Shown in pieces: positions 24,961-33,155 of a stretch of 64,000 nucleotides of DNA. Origin of the DNA: an uncultured Lachnospiraceae bacterium. GTDB lineage: Bacteria > Bacillota > Clostridia > Lachnospirales > Lachnospiraceae. The notes beneath the pieces were generated by a model. It did not search any database and was not told the DNA's origin. It worked only from the letters and a program-made list of their open reading frames with translations. The stretch is taken from assembly GCA_910587715.1 (NCBI GenBank), contig CAJUMV010000018.1, positions 1 through 64,000 of the forward strand, in the 5' to 3' direction. Position numbers and translations under genes: made by a program. Position 1 is the first letter of the stretch; every line of letters begins with the position of its first letter.

Positions 24961-26626
24961 AAAGAAATTATTGGCTATGCTTTGCTGTATGACATTAGCG
25001 GCGGCATCGGAACTTGGCGTGACGGTAGATTTCCTTGCTCCCAACACAAAGGACGACGCACAGCAGATTGAGTGTGTGAACAATGCGGTGGCAGGCGGTT
25101 ACAAGGCAATCATTGTGGCGGCGAACGGTCCTGACGCGATTTCTTCTGCACTGAAAGAGGCTTCTTCCGCAGGCGTAAAGATTGTGTATGTGGACTCCCC
25201 GGCAAACGTGGATGCGGAGGCGACTTTCTCCACAGATAACAAGGCTGCGGGCACGACCGCGGGGCAGGAGATGATCAAGGCGCTTGAAGCTGCGGGCACG
25301 ACTTCCGGTGATATCGGCATTGTCAACGTAAACGCGGCGACGGATTCCTGCGTGATGCATGAGGAAGGTTTCCGGGCAGCATTTGAAGGCAGCGGCTTCA
25401 ACATTCTGGAGACTCAGTACGGCGAAGGCGATGCGGCGAAATCCCAGAGCATTGCAGAGAACTATATCACACAGGGCGTAGTCGGTATCTTTGGCTGTAA
25501 CGAGGGTTCTACAACCGGTACGGGAAATGCCATCAAAGCGGCAGGCAATTCTGGCATTGTCGGTGTAGGCTTCGATAAATCCGATGCGATACAGAATCTG
25601 ATCAAAGACGGACATCTGCTGTGCACCATGGCGCAGAATCCTGATGTGATGGGCTACGAAGGCGTGAAAGCGGCGGTTGCGGCAGTGAACGGCGAGAGCC
25701 TTGGCGGCAAGGTGACAGACACGGGCGTATCTGTAATCAATGCGGCATCTCTTGGCGAAGGGGCAGCGGATCCGGCAATGAACAGCGCTGCGACGGCAAG
25801 TCAGGAGTGGAAGATTGCGCTGATTACCATGGATTCGATTGACCAGCACTGGGTAACCCTGAATGAGGGCGCGCAGGCGAAAGCGGCAGAGCTTGGTGTG
25901 AGCGTGACCTTTATGGCTCCCAATACAAAGGACGACGCACAGCAGATTGAGTGTGTGAACAATGCGGTAGCGGGCGGTTACAATGCAATCATGGTAGCGG
26001 CGAACGGTCCCGACGCAATTTCCTCCGCACTGAATGAGGCAGCGGCAGCAGGCGTGAAAATCGTGTATGTAGATTCTCCGGCGAACGTAGACGCAGAAGC
26101 AACTTTCTCTACCGATAATAAGGCGGCAGGCAAGACGGCAGGTGAAGAAATGATCAAGGCGCTTGAAGCGGCTGGCACCACCTCCGGCGATATCGGCATT
26201 ATTAACGTAAACGCGGCGACAGATTCCTGCGTGATGCGTGAGGAAGGCTTCCGCTCCGCATTTGAGGGAACCGGCTTTAACATTCTGGAGACCCAGTATG
26301 GTGAAGGCGACGCGGCGAAGTCCCAGAGCATTGCCGAGAACTATATTACGCAGGGCGTAGTCGGCATCTTCGGCTGCAATGAGGGTTCCACCACAGGCGC
26401 GGGCAATGCCATCAAGGCGAGCGGCAATGCGGACATTATCGGTGTAGGTTTCGATAAATCCGATGCGATTATGAATCTGATTAACGACGGTTATTTGCTC
26501 TGCACTATGGCGCAGAATCCGGACCAGATGGGCTCCATGGGCGTAGAAGCATGTGTGAAGGCACTGGAAGGTGAAAGCCTTGGCGGCGCGGTTCAGGATA
26601 CGGGCGTATCGGTACTGACAAAATAA
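24956..26626 (+). CDS. internally duplicated sugar-binding protein with damaged N-terminus
   Basis: Periplasmic-binding-protein fold of the RbsB/MglB class (Peripla_BP_4) present twice in one frame. Copy 1 begins at ELGVTVDFLAPNTKDD (25010) and copy 2 at the equivalent ELGVSVTFMAPNTKDD (25889), an offset of 293 codons. Copy 2 also has the complete first strand and helix (WKIALITMDSIDQHW), which copy 1 lacks by about 27 residues. The signal peptide MKKKLLAMLCCMTLAAAS runs straight into copy 1, so the usual lipobox Cys and mature linker are gone. Copies differ at many silent sites, so the duplication is not recent. Copy 1 has probably lost part of its ligand pocket. The start codon is compromised by a 10-bp duplication. 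The protein should feed the RbsA/RbsC pair upstream; whether it is functional is doubtful. Confidence 0.85.
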   Translation: MKKKLLAMLCCMTLAAASELGVTVDFLAPNTKDDAQQIECVNNAVAGGYKAIIVAANGPDAISSALKEASSAGVKIVYVDSPANVDAEATFSTDNKAAGTTAGQEMIKALEAAGTTSGDIGIVNVNAATDSCVMHEEGFRAAFEGSGFNILETQYGEGDAAKSQSIAENYITQGVVGIFGCNEGSTTGTGNAIKAAGNSGIVGVGFDKSDAIQNLIKDGHLLCTMAQNPDVMGYEGVKAAVAAVNGESLGGKVTDTGVSVINAASLGEGAADPAMNSAATASQEWKIALITMDSIDQHWVTLNEGAQAKAAELGVSVTFMAPNTKDDAQQIECVNNAVAGGYNAIMVAANGPDAISSALNEAAAAGVKIVYVDSPANVDAEATFSTDNKAAGKTAGEEMIKALEAAGTTSGDIGIINVNAATDSCVMREEGFRSAFEGTGFNILETQYGEGDAAKSQSIAENYITQGVVGIFGCNEGSTTGAGNAIKASGNADIIGVGFDKSDAIMNLINDGYLLCTMAQNPDQMGSMGVEACVKALEGESLGGAVQDTGVSVLTK

Positions 26627-26673
26627 AGCGATTTGTCATTTGAAAGCAGACATCATTGTGATACAATATAACA

Positions 26674-26702
26674 GAGAACCGTCGGAGTTTCCGACGGTTC
26701 TC
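26674..26702 (+). terminator. perfect 13-bp hairpin between transporter and regulator genes
   Basis: GAGAACCGTCGGA and TCCGACGGTTCTC pair perfectly around GTT. There is no T tract after it (TTGGCAG follows), so it may be a weak terminator, an RNA-stabilising end or a processing site rather than a classic terminator. Confidence 0.55.
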
Positions 26703-26749
26703 TTGGCAGTATATGATATAGGTATTGATTTGAAAACGGGGGTTATGGT

Positions 26750-28354
26750 TTGAAAGAGCGTGGGGAAACGTTAAAGGTTATGATCGCGGATGATGAGGAG
26801 CGCATCTGCCAGCTGATTGAAGCGCTGATAGACTGTGACGCGCTGGGGATGGAGATTGTGGGAGTTTCCCATAACGGGCTGGAAGCATGTGAGCTGGTAG
26901 AAAGTTTAAGTCCCGATATTCTGATTACGGATATCCGGATGCCGGGCTACAGCGGTCTGGAGCTGATAGAGAAGGTAAAGGAAAGCGAAGAAAATCTGGA
27001 GATTATCATTATAAGCGGATATGCGCATTTTGCGTACGCACAGACGGCGATTAAATTCGGTGTAGGCGATTATCTGTTAAAGCCGATTAATAAAGAAGAA
27101 CTGACAGGCACCCTGCAAAAGCTGGGAGAACGGATATGGGACAGGAGAAGGCAGGCGGAGGACCGGCAGCGCATCCGGCAGAAAAGCGAAGCGGATATCC
27201 GCCTCTTCCGCATGAATCTGTTAAATCGTCTGACGGAGGAGACCGCGTGGGAGCCGTCCCTGGAGGAGCTGCGGGAGAAATATTATCTTCATGTGGAGTC
27301 TGGCGTTTTTCAGGGCTTTTTGATAAAAGTGGACAGCAGCGGGGAAATCAGCCGTGCCGGGCTGGATTTGATTCTCGAGAAAGTGCAGAGTCTTTTGGAG
27401 AACAGTTTCCGTTCGCGGTGCAGGGAGCTTGTGATGGGAATCAAGGGCACGGGCTGTGTCGGTTTTTTAAATTATGAGAGTGAACGGACGGAGGAGATAC
27501 GGCGCATCTTCCGGGACTGTCTGAACCAGTTGGAGAGCGAGAAAGGAATTTTCGGTCCGGTCATGTTTACGGCGGCTCTGGGGAATGCGGCGAGGGAGGC
27601 GGGCGGGCTTCCGGCGTCCGTGGCGCAGGCGGCGGTTATTATAGAAGACAGGCTGCTCAAGGGGACGGGAAAGCTTTTGGAGCGCGTGCCGGCTGCGTCC
27701 GCGATTCACGAGCAGAATATTCTGGAAAAGTATGTGAGACAGATTGTACATGCCATTGAAGTCATGAGCGCGGAGGAGGCGGAAGGGGCGGTTCTGCAGA
27801 TGCGGCAGACGATACTGGAAGTGCGGGATGTCAAAGGCTTTGAGGTGAGGGAGCTGATTTATTCGGCGGCACGTCTCTTTTTAAGTCAGGTGGAGGTCAA
27901 AAACAGGGCGGAGACGCTTAAGGAATTTGAGGAGAGGTGTTCTCTGTGCGGCAGCATGGATGAACTGCTTGCCCGCCTTACTTCCCTGCAAAGAGAATAT
28001 GTGGAGGAAATGCGAAAACGGCACGAGGCGGACACGGTGCGCCCCATCCGTATGGCAAAGCAGTATATACAGAACCATTACAGCGAGCCGATTACGCAGG
28101 AAGAGGTGAGCAGCGCGGTAGGTTTGAGCGCGGCTTATTTCAGTGCGCTTTTCAAGAAGGTGGAAGGAGAGGGATTTGCCAAATATCTGATTGGCGTGCG
28201 CATGGAGCAGGCGAAAATCCTGCTGCGGGAAACGAGCGTTCCGGTGTCTAAAATCTGTCAGCAGGTGGGTTATAATGACTTGAAGCATTCTACCCATACG
28301 TTTGAGAAGGCGACGGGGGTAAAGCCCACGGTTTACCGAAAGATGTATGGATAG
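26750..28354 (+). CDS. YesN-type response regulator with AraC DNA-binding domain
   Basis: Protein of 534 residues. Receiver domain: VMIADDEERIC, phosphoacceptor Asp in ILITDIRMPGYSG and KPINKEE. A long variable middle (about 150-420) is followed by two AraC helix-turn-helix units (ITQEEVSSAVGLSAAYFSALFK and ISKICQQVGY-like VSKICQQVGYNDLKHSTHTF). This arrangement is typical for regulators of sugar ABC transporters in Clostridia. The frame can start at TTG 26750 (after CGGGGGTTATGG) or at ATG 26780, which matches the short family N-terminus less well. It is followed 12 bp later by its kinase. Confidence 0.92.
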   Translation: MKERGETLKVMIADDEERICQLIEALIDCDALGMEIVGVSHNGLEACELVESLSPDILITDIRMPGYSGLELIEKVKESEENLEIIIISGYAHFAYAQTAIKFGVGDYLLKPINKEELTGTLQKLGERIWDRRRQAEDRQRIRQKSEADIRLFRMNLLNRLTEETAWEPSLEELREKYYLHVESGVFQGFLIKVDSSGEISRAGLDLILEKVQSLLENSFRSRCRELVMGIKGTGCVGFLNYESERTEEIRRIFRDCLNQLESEKGIFGPVMFTAALGNAAREAGGLPASVAQAAVIIEDRLLKGTGKLLERVPAASAIHEQNILEKYVRQIVHAIEVMSAEEAEGAVLQMRQTILEVRDVKGFEVRELIYSAARLFLSQVEVKNRAETLKEFEERCSLCGSMDELLARLTSLQREYVEEMRKRHEADTVRPIRMAKQYIQNHYSEPITQEEVSSAVGLSAAYFSALFKKVEGEGFAKYLIGVRMEQAKILLRETSVPVSKICQQVGYNDLKHSTHTFEKATGVKPTVYRKMYG

Positions 28355-28366
28355 GAGAAGCACCGG

Positions 28367-29380
28367 ATGAGAGAAGAGTTTCGTTTAAAGTATATATCGA
28401 ACAGGGTTTTTTTGATTGGGATTATCATATTTCTGTATTTTGCGGGAGAAGCTGTCCGCAATGTGCTGCTTGGCCTGCATGGTGAGGAGACGATGTTCCG
28501 GGCGGGAATCCATGTGCTGATTGCCCTGCTGTATTTTCTGGCTGTATGGTTTGGCGTGGTCCTGCCTTACAGGTGCTGCGAGCTTCTGGTACAGCAGTTT
28601 CTGGAAGGCTATCTGACGGAGAGCCGGGATTTTGCGCAGGTATTCCAAAGTCCATCCATGAAGCGGCAGATGGATGAAATCGAGAAAATCCTGCGCTCCC
28701 CGAAAATGATTGATTTAAATAAAAGGCAGGCGCAGTATCTGGCTTTACAGAATCAGATCAATCCGCATTTCCTTTACAACACCTTGGAGAGCATCCGGGG
28801 AGAAGCCCTGATTGTGGGGCTTTCGGGCGTGGCGGATATGACGGAGGCGCTGGCGAAATTTTTCCGTTACACTATCACAAATGTGGAAAATTTGGTGACG
28901 GTACAGGATGAACTGGATAACTGTGAGACTTATTTTTTAATCCAGAAATACCGGTTTGGCGAAAGACTTAAGCTTCATATCGATTATGATGCGGAGGACT
29001 GGGAGGATATCATGAGCTGCAAGATTCCCAAGCTGACGTTACAGCCGATTCTGGAGAACAGTATCATCCACGGGACGGAGCTTAAAGTGGAGACGGGCAA
29101 TCTGAGGATTCAGTTTGAGCGGACGCAGGATAGGCTTTTAGTCCGGATTTCCGATGACGGGGTCGGTATGGACGAGGAAACGCTGGCGAAGCTGAACCGC
29201 AAGCTGGGACGTGACGGGAATGAGCTGATACATGGGGAGGAGCGAAAGGGCGGCATTGCCCTTGCGAATGTGAACAGCAGGATTCATTTGATTTTTGGGG
29301 AAGAGTATGGGCTGCATGTGTATTCGGTGCCGCAAAAGGGAACGGATGTGGAGATAACGATTCCGTTTCAGAGGGAGTGA
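28367..29380 (+). CDS. YesM/LytS-type sensor histidine kinase
   Basis: Kinase of 337 residues with two N-terminal membrane helices (about 12-32 and 42-65) and almost no extracellular part. The His_kinase domain contains LALQNQINPHFLYNTLESIRGEA, with the phospho-His in NPHFLYNT, and the HATPase domain has LQPILENSIIHG, ISDDGVGMDEE and GGIALANVNSRIHL. A normal YesM has a large dCACHE-like sensor; its absence suggests that sensing is done by another protein. ATG follows TAGGAGAAGCACCGG. The next gene starts 1 bp after the stop. Confidence 0.92.
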   Translation: MREEFRLKYISNRVFLIGIIIFLYFAGEAVRNVLLGLHGEETMFRAGIHVLIALLYFLAVWFGVVLPYRCCELLVQQFLEGYLTESRDFAQVFQSPSMKRQMDEIEKILRSPKMIDLNKRQAQYLALQNQINPHFLYNTLESIRGEALIVGLSGVADMTEALAKFFRYTITNVENLVTVQDELDNCETYFLIQKYRFGERLKLHIDYDAEDWEDIMSCKIPKLTLQPILENSIIHGTELKVETGNLRIQFERTQDRLLVRISDDGVGMDEETLAKLNRKLGRDGNELIHGEERKGGIALANVNSRIHLIFGEEYGLHVYSVPQKGTDVEITIPFQRE

Positions 29381-29381
29381 T

Positions 29382-30857
29382 ATGAGACAGGAAGTATTCC
29401 GCATGGAGCGAGTGACTTATCTGGATAAAGGGAGCAAGCAGCTGGAGGACTTCAATCTGCAGATTTACCGGGGTGAGATTATGGGGATGATTCCCATAAG
29501 CGCTCATGGGCTGCAGGCACTTTTGCAGCTGATGCAGACAAATATGCCGCTCTACGACGGGCATGTTTACTACTGCGGGGAACGCGTCAACTCCTGGAAA
29601 AGCACGCGCAGATCCACAAACAGGATCGGCGTGATTGACGCCCACAGCAGGCTGGTGGAGCATATGACAGTTTCGGACAATATCTTTGTGCTCAGACAGG
29701 GCTTCCGCCAGAGTATCATAAAGAACAGACTGCTGCAGAGACAGTTGGCGCCATTTATGGAGGATATCGGCGTGCAGATTCCGGCGGACGCTTATGTGGA
29801 CAGGCTGTCCGCCTTTGAGCGTGTGACGGTGGAGCTTTTGCGGGCGGTGGTGGCGGGCTACCGCCTGATAGTGCTGCACGAAATCAGTACGGTGATAAAC
29901 GGGGACGAGCTTGCCAAACTTTATGAAATCATGCAGCACTATGCGGGACAGGGCTTTTCTTTTCTCTATATCAGCCTGCACCTAGAGGAGATTATGGAGG
30001 TCTGCGACCGGGTTGCGCTTTTTTCTAACGGGCGCATTCAAAAAGTGGCGCAGCGGGCGGAGATGAAGAGCGAGATTGTGCAAAGCTACACGATTGAGTT
30101 TGATAAGATGGTACGTTACCATATGGGGCAGCGCAATGCCGGTAAACGCGAAGAAAAGGCGGTTTTGTCCCTCTCTCACATCTCGGGCGAAGTGCTTACG
30201 GATTTTACGATGGAAGTTTATGAGGGGGAGTGTCTGGTCGTTCAGAATCTGGATGAGCAGGTGCTCAGGGATATTTTGTCCGTGCTCTGCGGCGACAGGA
30301 AACCGGGGGAAGGAGCGCTTTGTTTAGAGGGTAGAGTCATTCACCCGGCTTCCTGTAAGGAGCTTGCGCTGATTTCAGCTGACCCTACGAAGACAATGGT
30401 GTTTCAGGGGATGAGCTATCTGGATAATCTCTGCATGGGATTGTCCCGCCGGGTGCCGGGCATCTGGAAAAATGCGAGTATGAAGAACAGCGTCCGAAAA
30501 GAGTATGCGGAAAGTCTGGGGGAGGATGTTTTCGATATGCCGGTAGAGGCGTTGGGGGAAAAGCAGAAGTATCAGCTTGTCTATACAAGGGTTCTGCTGC
30601 AGAAGCCAAAGGTGGTGGTGTGTGTGCAGCCTTTCCGGGGAGCCGACCTGACGCACCGCGTATTTATCTGGAAAATGATGGAAATGCTGCTGGATAAAGG
30701 GATGGCGGTGGTGATTCTGACGATTAATCTGGCGGATTCCATGTCTTTGGCTGACAGGCTGATTCGCGTGAGCAAGGAAGGGATTGTGCAGGAGGTGGAG
30801 AAAGAGGCGTTCGGCACGCTTTCCGTTGCCGCGCCGTGGATAGACCTGTATCGCTGA
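29382..30857 (+). CDS. RbsA-like double ABC protein lacking all nucleotide-binding motifs
   Basis: Protein of 491 residues, collinear with RbsA/MglA ATPases over its whole length, but without their catalytic residues. First half: the Walker A position reads GMIPISAHGLQAL (Lys replaced by Gly43), the signature reads DRLSAFERVTVELLRAV, Walker B reads RLIVLHEIST (Asp replaced by His166) and the H-loop YISLHLEE has Leu for His. Second half: GECLVVQNLDEQVLRDIL for Walker A, ALGEKQKYQLVYTRVL for the signature and VVVCVQPFRGAD for Walker B (Asp-Glu replaced by Val-Gln). Fold-defining hydrophobic patterns and family phrases such as EEIMEVCDRVALFSNGRI remain, and the frame is intact, so it is under selection rather than a pseudogene. 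It is tightly coupled to the kinase gene. A signalling role, coupling transporter state to the two-component system, is my inference. Confidence 0.8.
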   Translation: MRQEVFRMERVTYLDKGSKQLEDFNLQIYRGEIMGMIPISAHGLQALLQLMQTNMPLYDGHVYYCGERVNSWKSTRRSTNRIGVIDAHSRLVEHMTVSDNIFVLRQGFRQSIIKNRLLQRQLAPFMEDIGVQIPADAYVDRLSAFERVTVELLRAVVAGYRLIVLHEISTVINGDELAKLYEIMQHYAGQGFSFLYISLHLEEIMEVCDRVALFSNGRIQKVAQRAEMKSEIVQSYTIEFDKMVRYHMGQRNAGKREEKAVLSLSHISGEVLTDFTMEVYEGECLVVQNLDEQVLRDILSVLCGDRKPGEGALCLEGRVIHPASCKELALISADPTKTMVFQGMSYLDNLCMGLSRRVPGIWKNASMKNSVRKEYAESLGEDVFDMPVEALGEKQKYQLVYTRVLLQKPKVVVCVQPFRGADLTHRVFIWKMMEMLLDKGMAVVILTINLADSMSLADRLIRVSKEGIVQEVEKEAFGTLSVAAPWIDLYR

Positions 30858-30936
30858 GAAACGGCTTAACCGTTCGTAAAGTTGAAAAAAGAACCGTCCC
30901 CAGAGCTCTTACGTCTCCAAAAACAGTTCTTCCAAG

Positions 30937-31009
30937 TGCACCGCCAGGGGCTCGAACCCTGGACACCCTGATTAAGAGTCAGGTGCTCTACCAACTGAGC
31001 TAGCGGTGC
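30937..31009 (-). tRNA. tRNA-Lys (anticodon CTT)
   Basis: All four stems fold: acceptor GCACCGC/GCGGTGC, D arm GCTC/GAGC, anticodon stem CCTGA/TCAGG with loop CTCTTAA (anticodon CTT), variable GTGTC, T arm CAGGG/CCCTG with loop TTCGAGC, discriminator A. Length is 73 nt and the CCA end is not encoded. It lies alone between two protein genes. Confidence 0.95.
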
Positions 31010-31065
31010 ATGTCCTCTTTTGTCTGAAACGGATTGAATGCCTGTACTCAATCAACGCAAGAGTT

Positions 31066-31094
31066 ATTATAGTATAATGTTTTTCGTAATGCAA
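31066..31094 (-). promoter_or_regulatory. promoter of tRNA-Lys
   Basis: On the minus strand TTGCAT (31089-31094) and TATAAT (31066-31071) with a 17-bp spacer, about 57 bp upstream of the tRNA 5' end. Confidence 0.7.
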
Positions 31095-31247
31095 GTATTT
31101 TTTTAAAGAATTTTTAAGAATATTTCAATTTTTTTTAGTATTTGCATTTGGCGGGCTAAGATGATACATTATTCACAGTTTATATAGGATGGAAAGAACA
31201 CGGTTTATTAGTGCGGGGTAAGCGGCAATGGGAAAGGGGTAGGTGAT

Positions 31248-32012
31248 ATGATTTTTGAGAGTCATGCACATTATGATGATGAAGATTTTGACGCAGACAG
31301 GGAAGAACTGCTTTCTTCACTGGCGGCACACGGCATCGGTACGGTGATTAATATAGGCGCCAGCCTCGCCGGAAGTGAGGCGAGCGTGAGGCTGGCGGAG
31401 CAGTATCCTTTTATATATGGGGCGGTGGGCGTGCATCCGAGCGAGGTAGAGGAGCTTTCGGAGGAAGGCATGGAGCGGCTGCGCACGCTGTGCGGTCATG
31501 AAAAGGTCGTGGCAGTGGGTGAAACGGGGCTGGATTACCACTATCCCGAGCCTGCGGCGGCTTTGCAGAAGGAGTGGTTTGCCAGACAGCTTGTGCTGGC
31601 AAGGGAGGTAAAACTTCCCGTGATTATCCATTCCAGAGAGGCAGCGAAGGACACATTGGATATCATGCAGGCGCATCGGGCGGGGGAGATTGGCGGCGTG
31701 GTGCACTGCTTTTCCTATGCGAAGGAGATGGCGAGAGAATATCTGGACATGGATTTCTATTTCGGTATTGGCGGCGTTATCACATTTAAGAACGCGAAAA
31801 AGCTGAAAGAGGCCGTGCAGTATATCCCGTTGGAGAAGATTTTGCTGGAGACGGACAGCCCGTACCTTTCGCCGGAACCGCACCGGGGGGAGCGCAATTC
31901 GTCACAAAACCTCCCTTATGTGGCGGAGGCGATTGCGGAGCTTAAGGGGATTTCATGTGAGGAAGTGGTGGAAGTCACTGAGAAGAATGCGAAAAAGCTG
32001 TTCGGATTATGA
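31248..32012 (+). CDS. TatD-family metal-dependent deoxyribonuclease
   Basis: Protein of 254 residues with the TIM-barrel metal motifs: N-terminal FESHAHYDDEDFD (two His ligands), GAVGVHPSEVEEL, GETGLDYHY (Glu), PVIIHSREAAKDTL (His), VVHCFSYAKEMA (His) and LLETDSPYLSPEPHRG (Asp). Family members are 3'-5' DNA exonucleases; some also act on RNA or D-amino-acyl bonds. In Firmicutes tatD (yabD) typically lies just upstream of rsmA/ksgA, as here. ATG follows GGGGTAGGTGAT. Confidence 0.92.
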   Translation: MIFESHAHYDDEDFDADREELLSSLAAHGIGTVINIGASLAGSEASVRLAEQYPFIYGAVGVHPSEVEELSEEGMERLRTLCGHEKVVAVGETGLDYHYPEPAAALQKEWFARQLVLAREVKLPVIIHSREAAKDTLDIMQAHRAGEIGGVVHCFSYAKEMAREYLDMDFYFGIGGVITFKNAKKLKEAVQYIPLEKILLETDSPYLSPEPHRGERNSSQNLPYVAEAIAELKGISCEEVVEVTEKNAKKLFGL

Positions 32013-32099
32013 AGGCATTGAGGGAGACGCAAGGCGAGAAGCTGCCTTGAAGGAAAGGGCTGGCGGTGGTCGGAATACGGATATAGAGAGAGGCGGGTC

Positions 32100-32966
32100 A
32101 TGGCTGACTTAGGAAATTTTACAAATACATCGGAAATACTTAAGAAATATCAGTTCCGTATGCAGAAGAAATACGGACAGAATTTTCTGATTGACGGCAA
32201 TATTCTGGCAAAAATCGTGGAAGCGGCGCAGATTACGAAAGAAGACTGCGTGCTGGAGATAGGACCGGGAATCGGCACGATGACGCAGTATCTTGCGGAG
32301 GCGGCGGGCAGGGTGACTGCCGTGGAGATCGACAGGGCGCTGATTCCAATACTGGGAGAGACCCTGTCCTCTTATGATAATGTTACGATTTTGTGTGAAG
32401 ATATTTTGAAGGTGGACCTCGCCTCGCTGGCGGCGGAGAACGGCGGGCGTCCCCTAAAGGTGGTGGCGAATCTCCCCTATTATATAACGACGCCGATTAT
32501 TATGGCGCTTTTTGAGAGCCGGATGCCGCTTGCGAGCATTACGGTCATGGTGCAGAGTGAGGTGGCGGATCGGATGCAGACGGGTCCGGGCTCTAAGGAC
32601 TATGGGGCGCTGTCGCTGGCGGTGCAGTATTATGCGAAGCCGGAGGTGGTGGCGAAGGTTCCCGCGTCCTGTTTTCTGCCGCGTCCCAATGTCGACAGTA
32701 CCGTGGTGCGCCTTACCAGATACGAAAAGCCGCCGGTGGAGGTGGCTGACGAGGGCTTTCTGTTTGCCGTCATCCGGGCGTCCTTTAACCAGCGGCGCAA
32801 AACCCTGGCAAACGGGCTTGCCAACGCGGGCGGGCTCGGTGTGAGCAGAGGGCAGGTGGAGGCGGTGCTTAATGAGATGGGGCTTCCGGCAATGGTTCGC
32901 GGAGAAACGCTTACTTTGGAACGTTTTGCGGAACTGTCCGAGCGTCTCCTGCGGTTGAAAAAGTGA
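32100..32966 (+). CDS. rsmA: 16S rRNA dimethyladenosine transferase (KsgA)
   Basis: Methyltransferase of 288 residues that dimethylates two adjacent adenosines in helix 45 of 16S rRNA. Motifs: KKYGQNFLIDGNI at the N-terminus, SAM-binding EIGPGIGTMTQYLA, EIDRALIP and the catalytic NLPYYITTPIIM, followed by the C-terminal domain with RASFNQRRKTLANGL. The start ATG overlaps a GGCGGGTC ribosome site. Location after tatD is the standard arrangement. Full length. Confidence 0.96.
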   Translation: MADLGNFTNTSEILKKYQFRMQKKYGQNFLIDGNILAKIVEAAQITKEDCVLEIGPGIGTMTQYLAEAAGRVTAVEIDRALIPILGETLSSYDNVTILCEDILKVDLASLAAENGGRPLKVVANLPYYITTPIIMALFESRMPLASITVMVQSEVADRMQTGPGSKDYGALSLAVQYYAKPEVVAKVPASCFLPRPNVDSTVVRLTRYEKPPVEVADEGFLFAVIRASFNQRRKTLANGLANAGGLGVSRGQVEAVLNEMGLPAMVRGETLTLERFAELSERLLRLKK

Positions 32967-33059
32967 AAGGCATATTTTGAATAAATACAAGATGAGGTAA
33001 TTTAAGGGATTGCTGATTCCATATATTGGGAGTGAAGGTACTTTTTTCGACGGATTTTG

Positions 33060-33088
33060 TTTACATTGATAAGGGACTATGGTAAACT
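33060..33088 (+). promoter_or_regulatory. promoter upstream of TPR protein gene
   Basis: TTTACA (33060-33065) and TAAACT (33083-33088), 17-bp spacer, about 70 bp before the chosen start. Confidence 0.5.
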
Positions 33089-33155
33089 GAAACAGATAAT
33101 AGGGTCATTTTGTAAATGGATAAAAGTGTAAAAGTACGTTGATGAGGTGAGTACC

